A stretch of 64,000 nt of DNA from Hydractinia symbiolongicarpus (Eukaryota; Cnidaria; Hydrozoa; Anthoathecata; Hydractiniidae): positions 17,646,501 to 17,710,500 of the forward strand of contig NC_079886.1 in assembly GCF_029227915.1 (NCBI RefSeq), written 5' to 3'. The translations under genes and the position numbers were made by a program. Positions 57,347 to 64,000 of the stretch are shown here, piece after piece. Numbering within the stretch: position 1 is the stretch's first letter; every line of letters starts with the position of its first letter. The notes below the pieces were generated by a model, which was given only the letters and a program-made list of their open reading frames with translations, was not told the origin of the DNA and did not search any database.

Positions 57347-59341
57347 GCTGATCAAATCTAAGGTTATTGTCAATTTTAACTCCTAACAGTTTGACTGTGT
57401 CTTCCGAATATATGTTTTTATATCCGATTCTTATCAGTTTACTACTTGTGTTTTCTATCCTATCTTTGCTAATGATAATGCATTAAAATTTGTCAGGGTT
57501 AGCAATCATTTTATTTTCATGTAGCCATACTAATGCCTGCTCAGACTCACCTTTTAAAATTTTAAAGATTGATCCTTGCAGCACGCCTAAAAGAATCCTT
57601 TGAAAAAAACTGTAGTGTCCGTTTATACTAGTAGATTGTTCTCTATTTGTTCATATGCCATATGCCTCAAGTTTAGCGATTAGTAAATCATGTGGCACGC
57701 AATCGAAAGCTTTTGATAAATCCATTAAGACTGCACCAACCACATAATTTATATCAATTTTTTTCTTCCATTCTTCTAGTAAACGAATTAAGACATGCTG
57801 TGTATTATAGTTTTCCGATAGGCTGACAAAAAATATTGAAAGTTTCGATTCTATGAAAGACATGATTTGATTCTTCATCATGTTTTCATAGAATTTTGAA
57901 AATACATTCAACACACTAACAGGTTCAAAATTTCTAATGCTATGTTTGTCTTTGCCTTCTTTGTCAAGAGGTGCTACTGTTGCACGTTTGGCTCCATCGG
58001 AAAAAAATATTCAATTTTATGCTGCTTTTTATAGCATTTTTCAATGGACCAATCAGATATTCACTAGCTAACTTCACAAGTTTTGGCGGTATTTTGTCTC
58101 TACCTGGAGAGGAATTTATGTTTGAATTAGTGAAAAGTTTTTTGATTGTGTTGTCATCTACCTCCTCAAAGTTAAAAAAAATTATATTTTCATTGCAGAC
58201 TTTAAATTAGACAATACTCGGATGACTCTCGTATGTTTTAATTATGTCATTAATTAGTTTCTCTTTATCAAAGGAATTTCGATAATTAATTGATATTGGC
58301 TTGGTTCCACTACTTTTTTCTACAATGTTAACATGGTGATCATTAATAATTCAGGAAGCTCACTATCTTTGGTTATCTGACCACCATCTTTGATAATCAT
58401 AATGTTATCATTGTTCAAACCACTTTTATTGGTTATAAACGGCTTAATAGTTTTCCAAAAAGTTTTATTTTCTACAATCCCAGAATCTATAACATTTTTA
58501 AAATACATTTTTATGGCTTTCGTTATGAGACCAACACACTTATTTCGTGATTTTTTATACTTAATCTTGTATTCTTCAGTAGGATCTTTATTGTATCGAT
58601 TTTTAAATCTTGACCTGGTATAAATGGCTTGTTTAAGTTCTTTATTCATAAAAGGTGCTTCATTTCCCCTGAGCAGCTTCTGTTTTCTATAAACAATTTG
58701 TTTTGGTTTTAAGCTTACCAGATGAGATCTTAGGAAAGTTCTAATCATCAGATGATAGTCACTACATCCAGTCTCAGTAACCACAGTGTTTGAAAAGACT
58801 TTTGTTTATTCGTTAAAATAACATCAATTGATATTCCTTGTTCACTTGCAAAACATGTTTTGTCTTTGACTAAATTTTTTAGGTCAAAATATCACAGAGA
58901 GAAGTTATGTAATGATAATTTATTATCTCATGTTTATGTCCTCCATCACAATGATGTTATCACAAGATGAGAGTGTTTTGTTTAGAATTTTCTCCAAATC
59001 TTTAAAGAAACTTTGAAGATTAGAATGACGTGGTGGACGATAAAGAGTGACAATAGGCCATTTTTTGTTTCTGATACTTAGCTCAGAACATATAATTTCA
59101 TTACTTGTAAAATTAGCTATGTTTATTTGCTTACAAACCACTCCCTTTTTACATACTCAATTAGCCCACCCCCATTTTTATCCCGATCTTTTCTAGATCT
59201 TAATTCATAATCATCAAACTGACTATTTGGAAAAGTAATATCTAATTTTGTTTCAGATAATACAAAATAATCTGGAGTAAATTTCACAAAGATTTCCCTT
59301 ATGATGTCAATTATTCTTTTCCTTAAACTATTTATGTTCAA
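57347..59341 (-). pseudogene. Jockey/CR1-type LINE ORF2, 3'-truncated copy
   Basis: Minus strand. The APE-type endonuclease starts at 59341 (MNINSLRKRIIDIIREI, SETKLD, DRDKNGGGLIEYV). It breaks after YVKREWFVSK, then resumes in another frame (NKKWPIVTLYRPPRHSN, NIIVMEDINM). A connecting region follows (EAPFMNKELKQAIYTRSRFK), then reverse transcriptase motif A (VGAVLMDLSKAFDCVPHDLL). An in-frame deletion of about 135 bp relative to the other copy lies near 58690. The copy ends at 57347, before the C-terminus, at the junction with palindrome 1. Confidence 0.85.
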
Positions 59342-59793
59342 ATATCCTATCTTTTTTATGAAAAATAATCAATAGAATCCCATTAGCTTTGGCGTTTTTA
59401 TTTGCAATGAAAACATTTGTGATAATCAAGAATAATTTACGTTCATTCACAACATTTGTATTGATAATTTTCTAAGCATTTCTATAGCACACAAAGATTT
59501 AATACATATCCAAACTAGCTTTGTTCCATTGTTTCACTGAGAAAAAAACATTTTTTCTCAGATATCGTAACATTATTACCACGTTACATGTAGATTTTTT
59601 TGTTTTAGATTACTTATACAAAATATTGTCTTTAGGATCTTCTACCACTAAAAAGGATGTCGAGTTTTTCCCTCTATTCTTACCTGAAATGTATAAAACA
59701 AACAAACCCTTTCTCCCCCATTTTGCAAAGTTAAGTTCTAAGGAACTTAACTAAATTAAATTCATTGTGGAAATTCTTTCTGTGGACTTTTAT
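57347..59793 (-). repeat. Giant palindrome 2, left arm (LINE-bearing)
   Basis: Inverted copy of about 60368-62898. In the LINE endonuclease part the coordinate sum is constant at 120168; a 13-bp indel lies nearer the centre and a deletion of roughly 135 bp lies in this arm near 58690. Confidence 0.88.
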
Positions 59794-60367
59794 GTATAAA
59801 AAGTAGAGTGCTCTTATGAACTTCTTATAAACTTAAACTATAAAGGTACGCCACAGAGTTCACCAAATCATATAGGAAAGAATTATTGGTGATCTGGACA
59901 ATCGTGAAATATTTCTTGGGTGTCATTGACCTAGTAAAAGAAGGTTTAGCTTGCTTTATTATTGACCAGTTATTTACTTTTATGTTATCACCATTTCCTC
60001 TTTTGACCTTTTTTATTTCAAATCCATCTTCACATTTACTAATTTCAAAAAGGAATTTGTCTTCTCAGGAAAAAAACATATTACTCGATTCTCATTCTTA
60101 CACTTTATGAAGTTGAAAAACTTGTTGTTGTTATCACTTGCATGTGACTTCATTGGGGATAAGTTTGTGGCGTAACCACCAGTGTTGTAGTCTATAATAA
60201 TAACAAATACATTTGATTGATTTTAACACTGGTGTGAAAAATTATCTGACATGACAAAATTCACTTTAAGTTTTTCATTAACATCATACATGAAGATACA
60301 AAACCATGTTCACCATTAATATGAAACTTAAAAGTATGACTTTTTTATTTCCTTAGATGAGGATAAA
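59794..60367. other. Single-copy spacer of giant palindrome 2
   Basis: About 574 bp without a partner. On the minus strand one frame reads KKVKRGNGDNIKVNNWSIIK and TPKKYFTIVQITNNSFLYDL, which looks protein-like but is unassigned. Confidence 0.5.
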
Positions 60368-62898
60368 AGTCCACAGAAAGAATTTCCACAATGATTTAAT
60401 TTAGTTAAGTTCCTTAGAACTTAACTTTGCAAAATGGGGGAGAAAGGGTTTGTTTGTTTTATACATTTCAGGTAAGAATAGAGAGAAAAACTCGACATCC
60501 TTTTTAGTGGTAGAAGATCCTAAAGACAATATTTTGTATAAGTAATCTAAAACAAAAAAATCTACATGTAACGTGGTAATAATGTTACGATATCTGAGAA
60601 AAAATGTTTTTTTCGCAGTGAAACAATGGAACAACTATTACCCAATAAGCTAGTTTGGATATGTATTAAATCTTTGTGTGCTATAGAAATGCTTAGAAAG
60701 TTATCAATACAAATGTTGTGAATGAACGTAAATTATTCTTGATTATCACAAATGTTTTCATTGCAAGTAAAAACGCCAAAGCTAATGGGATTCTATTGAT
60801 TATTTTTCATAAAAAAGATAGGATATTTGAACATAAATAGTTTAAGGAAAAGAATAATTGACATCATAAGGGAAATCTTTGTGAAATTTACTCCAGATTA
60901 TTTTGTATTATCTGAAACAAAATTAGATATTACTTTTCCAAATAGTCAGTTTGATGATTATGAATTAAGATCTAGAAAAGATCGGGATAAAAATGGGGGT
61001 GGGCTAATTGAGTATGTAAAAAGGGAGTGGTTTGTAAGCAAATAAACACAGCTAATTTTACAAGTAATGAAATTATATGTTCTGAGCTAAGTATCAGAAA
61101 CAAAAAATGGCCTATTGTCACTCTTTATCGTCCACCACGTCATTCTAATCTTCAAAGTTTCTTTAAAGATTTGGAGAAAATTCTAAACAAAACACTCTCA
61201 TCTTGTGATAACATCATTGTGATGGAGGACATAAACATGAGATAATAAATTATCATTACATAACTTCTCTTTGCGATACTTTTGACTTAAAAAACTTAGC
61301 CAAAGACAAAACATGTTTTGCAAGTGAACAAGGAATATCAATTGATGTTATTTTAACGAGTAAACAAAGGTCTTTTCAAAAAACTATGGTTACTGAGACT
61401 GGACTTAGTGACCATCATCTGATGATTACAGCTTTCCTAAGATCTCATCTGGTAAGCTTAAAACCAAAACAAATTTTTTATAGAAGTTACAGAAAGTTTG
61501 ATGCGAGAAAGTTTCTTTCTGATGTTGAAAATATACGTTTTGATTTTAATGAAAATGACCCTGCTTCAAATTACGACAACTTGACAAAAACGTTTTGTTC
61601 TATTATTTAAAAGCATGCTCCTTTAAAACAGAAACTGCTCAGGGGAAATGAAGCACCTTTTATGAATAAAGAACTTAAACAAGCCATTTATACCAGGTCA
61701 AGATTTAAAAATCGATACAATAAAGATCCTACTGAAGAAAACAAGATTAAATATAAAAAACAACGAAATAAGTGTGTTGGCCTCAGAAAGAAAGCCATAA
61801 AAATGTATTTTAAAAATGTTATAGATTCTGGGATTGTAGAAAATAAAACTTTTTGAAAAACTATTAAGGCGGTTATAAACAATAAAAGTGGTTTGAACAA
61901 TGATAACATTATGATTATCAAAGATGGTGCTCAGGTAACCAATGACAGTGAGCTTGCTGAATTATTTAATGATCACTATATAAACATTGTAGAGAAAAGT
62001 AGTGGAACCAAGCCAATATCAATTGATTATCGAAATTCCTTAGAAAAAGAGAAACTAATTAATGACATAATTAAAACATACGAGAGTCATCCGAGTATTG
62101 TCACAATTAAAGCCTGCAACGAAAATATAATTTTTTTTAACATTGAGGAGGTAGATGACAACATAATCACAAAACTTTTTATTAATTTAAACATAAATTC
62201 CTCTCCGGGTAGAGACAAAAATCCTGTCTTTTATAGAATCGAAACTTTCAATATTTTTGTCAGCCTATCGGAAAAACTATAATACACAGCATGTCTTAAT
62301 TCGTTTAATAGAAGAATAGAAGAAAAAACTTTATTAAAATTATGTGGTTGGTGCAGTTTTAATGGATCTATCAAAAGCTTTCGATTACGTGCCACATGAT
62401 TTACTAATCGCTAAACTTGAAGCATATGGATTTGAAATTAATGCCCTGAAATTTGTCCTGTCATACCTAACAAATCGAAAACAATCTACTCGTATAAGCG
62501 GACACTACAGTCTTTTCCAAATGATTCTTTTAGGTGTGCCGCAAGGATCAATCTTAGGACCGATAATTTTTAATATTTGTCTTAACGATATTTTTCTTTT
62601 CATAACCAAAAGTGACCAACACAACTATGCTGATGATAATACATTGTCAAGCTTTTCCAATTCACTTCAAAAACTCAATAAAATTTTAAAAGGTGAGTCT
62701 GAGCAGGCATTAGCATGGCTACATGAAAATAAAATGATTGCTAACCCTGACAAATTTTAATGCATTATCATTAGCAAAGATAGGATGAAAAACACAAGTA
62801 GTAAACTGATAAGAATGGGAGATAAAAACATATATTCGGAAGACACAGTCAAACTGTTACGAGTTAAAACTGACAATAACCTTAGATTTGATAAGCAC
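60368..62898 (+). repeat. Giant palindrome 2, right arm (LINE-bearing)
   Basis: Inverted partner of 57347-59793. Beyond 62898 the LINE continues alone to its 3' tail. Confidence 0.88.
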
Positions 62899-63583
62899 TT
62901 AAATGAAGTTTGCAAGAAAGCATCTGCGCAACAAAATGCTTTGTATAAATTAAAAAACATACTTCGTTTTAAAGCTAAGAGTGTCTTAGCAGAAAGTTTT
63001 GTGTATTCAAACTTCAACTATTGTCCACTTATTTGGAATTTCGCATGCTCAAAATCACTTTCTAGGGTCCAAAAACTTCATAAGCGAGCCCTAAATTTTG
63101 TAGATATCAAATATTTAGAGAGAAAAGAAAAATAATTTCTAGCAAGAACAAGAGTAACTACATGAAAATTATGCGAATAAGAAATTTATGTATAGAGATT
63201 TTTAAATCTCTTAATAATTTAAATCCGCCATTTATGTTAGACATCTTTCAACGCAGCGAAAGAAAAAAGGCCTGTACGAAGTCAATATGTAAATAACCTT
63301 AAAATATTGAACTTTAATATTAAGAATTCTTAGGAAAAATGTTTTTGGGGCCTAAAATTTGGAATACTTTACCTTCCGAATTGAAAAGTTGTAACAGCCT
63401 TAAAAAATTTAAAACGAAACTAAAGGAGTTTGATTTTAGTCACTCGGTCTATTTAACTAATTTTTCATAATTTTTATACATTTTCATAAAACTATACACA
63501 AATTTTTGTCGGATTTGATTAGTTTCCTGTATATTTGTGAATTTATTTCTCCGTTAAAAAAATTAAGAGAGAAAGAAAGAAAG
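60827..63583 (+). pseudogene. Jockey/CR1-type LINE ORF2, longer copy with 3' tail
   Basis: Same order as the left copy: endonuclease blocks NINSL, SETKLD, GGGLIEYV, YRPP, EDINM, and SDHHLMI (an intact SDHH here; Tyr in the other copy). Then the connector with a TAA near 61607, RT motif A VLMDLSKAFDYVPHDLL, motif B GVPQGSILGPIIFN and motif C NYADDNTLSSF. The C-terminal tail IRNLCIEIFKSLNNLNPPFM and LGPKIWNTLPSELKSC follows in broken frames. The element ends in a GAAA-type simple tail at 63566-63583. The break after YVKREWFVSK is shared exactly with the left copy. Confidence 0.87.
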
Positions 63584-63901
63584 ATTATTGGAGGTTGTAC
63601 ACTCAGTATTACGTGGAATATATATCATTTCTTTTTATTTGATTCTCACAGTCGCAGTGATGAAGGGAAGTTTATCGAGAATGGTCAATCAATGCTATTA
63701 AAATTTAGATCCCTGATAGTAATTGAGAAGTATATTAAAGCAACTTATTTAAATGGTTTCCAATCCTCTGTGTATGATATGCAATGTTTAACATTTAAAC
63801 TCATATCAGAACATAGTAGGACCACACCCTGTGATGTTGAATTTTGCAAAACGTTACAGAGTGGTCATACGCTTGCTGTCAAAAATGAAATGTATGAGTA
63901 A
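63584..63901 (+). pseudogene. Fragment of a mobile-element-associated cysteine-protease-like ORF
   Basis: Directly after the LINE tail an open frame reads IIGGCTLSITWNIYHFFLFD / SHSRSDEGKFIENGQSMLLK / FRSLIVIEKYIKATY to a stop at 63899-63901. The FDSHSR...G...NG-S-LLKF layout resembles the His-containing half of C76/OTU-like cysteine-protease domains that I recall in large cnidarian transposon polyproteins (with PIF1-type helicases). Its upstream half was presumably displaced by the LINE insertion. The family call is from memory only. Confidence 0.4.
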
Positions 63902-64000
63902 CAGAAAAAACACCTCGTGAAAATTACCAGCGGTTGAAGAGTTCTGAGAAATATGAATTAAAAAGAAAACGAACGATGGAAAACTATGAAAACTTTAAGT

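Noticed and set aside
59521-60634. A 77-codon frame present in both arms of palindrome 2
   Set aside because: Same reason: arm duplication explains the matching frames. The opposite strand has a plausible short exon (MGEKGFVCFIHF before a GTAAGA), but that is too short to call.

Overview
This is eukaryotic, AT-rich, intron-containing DNA. The best guess is a non-bilaterian animal, probably a cnidarian and perhaps a hydrozoan. The evidence is metazoan gene families (a Cys-loop receptor, a WDR64-type protein, an MPLKIP/TTDN1-type protein, a PAN-EGF-LamG secreted protein), short GT-AG exons in long introns, one (TTAGGG)-type interstitial repeat, and a load of Mutator, pogo, Polinton, ISL2EU-like and jockey/CR1-like elements. 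The species cannot be fixed from the sequence alone.

Layout. 1-8 kb: a frameshifted terminal exon of unknown family, then a complete Mutator-like element (3547-6361) with ~100-bp TIRs, a perfect 9-bp target-site duplication and a dead, spliced transposase gene. 8-15 kb: an eight-exon anionic-type pLGIC subunit (plus strand), followed by a 27/33-bp minisatellite. 15-20 kb: a TA-flanked pogo-type MITE and a Polinton-associated ORF remnant. 20-25 kb: a secreted PAN-EGF-LamG gene with a SINE and a dead pogo transposase in its introns, and a foldback MITE with a 9-bp duplication. 26-28 kb (minus): a compact two-exon MPLKIP/TTDN1 homologue. 28-39 kb: gene-poor DNA with minisatellites, two LINE fragments and two long-TIR elements. 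40-43 kb: an uninterrupted 1101-codon EF-hand/WD40 (WDR64-like) ORF. 44-52 kb: a MITE, then a chimeric locus where a dead Polinton-type DNA polymerase B reads in frame into a 5'-truncated DDE transposase, followed by a convergent SAP-SWIM-YqaJ nuclease pseudogene. 52.7-57.3 kb: a very large palindrome carrying three tRNA-Arg(TCT) genes. 57.3-62.9 kb: a second, directly abutting palindrome made of two head-to-head copies of one already-dead LINE. 63.6-63.9 kb: a protease-like ORF fragment cut by the LINE 3' end.

Four host genes look real: the Cys-loop receptor, the LamG protein, MPLKIP-like and WDR64-like. They are not an operon or a pathway. The most unusual parts are the two abutting giant palindromes with tRNA genes at arm ends and the PolB/transposase/YqaJ chimera. 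Exon boundaries were read by eye from splice consensus and protein similarity from memory of families; no search was run.
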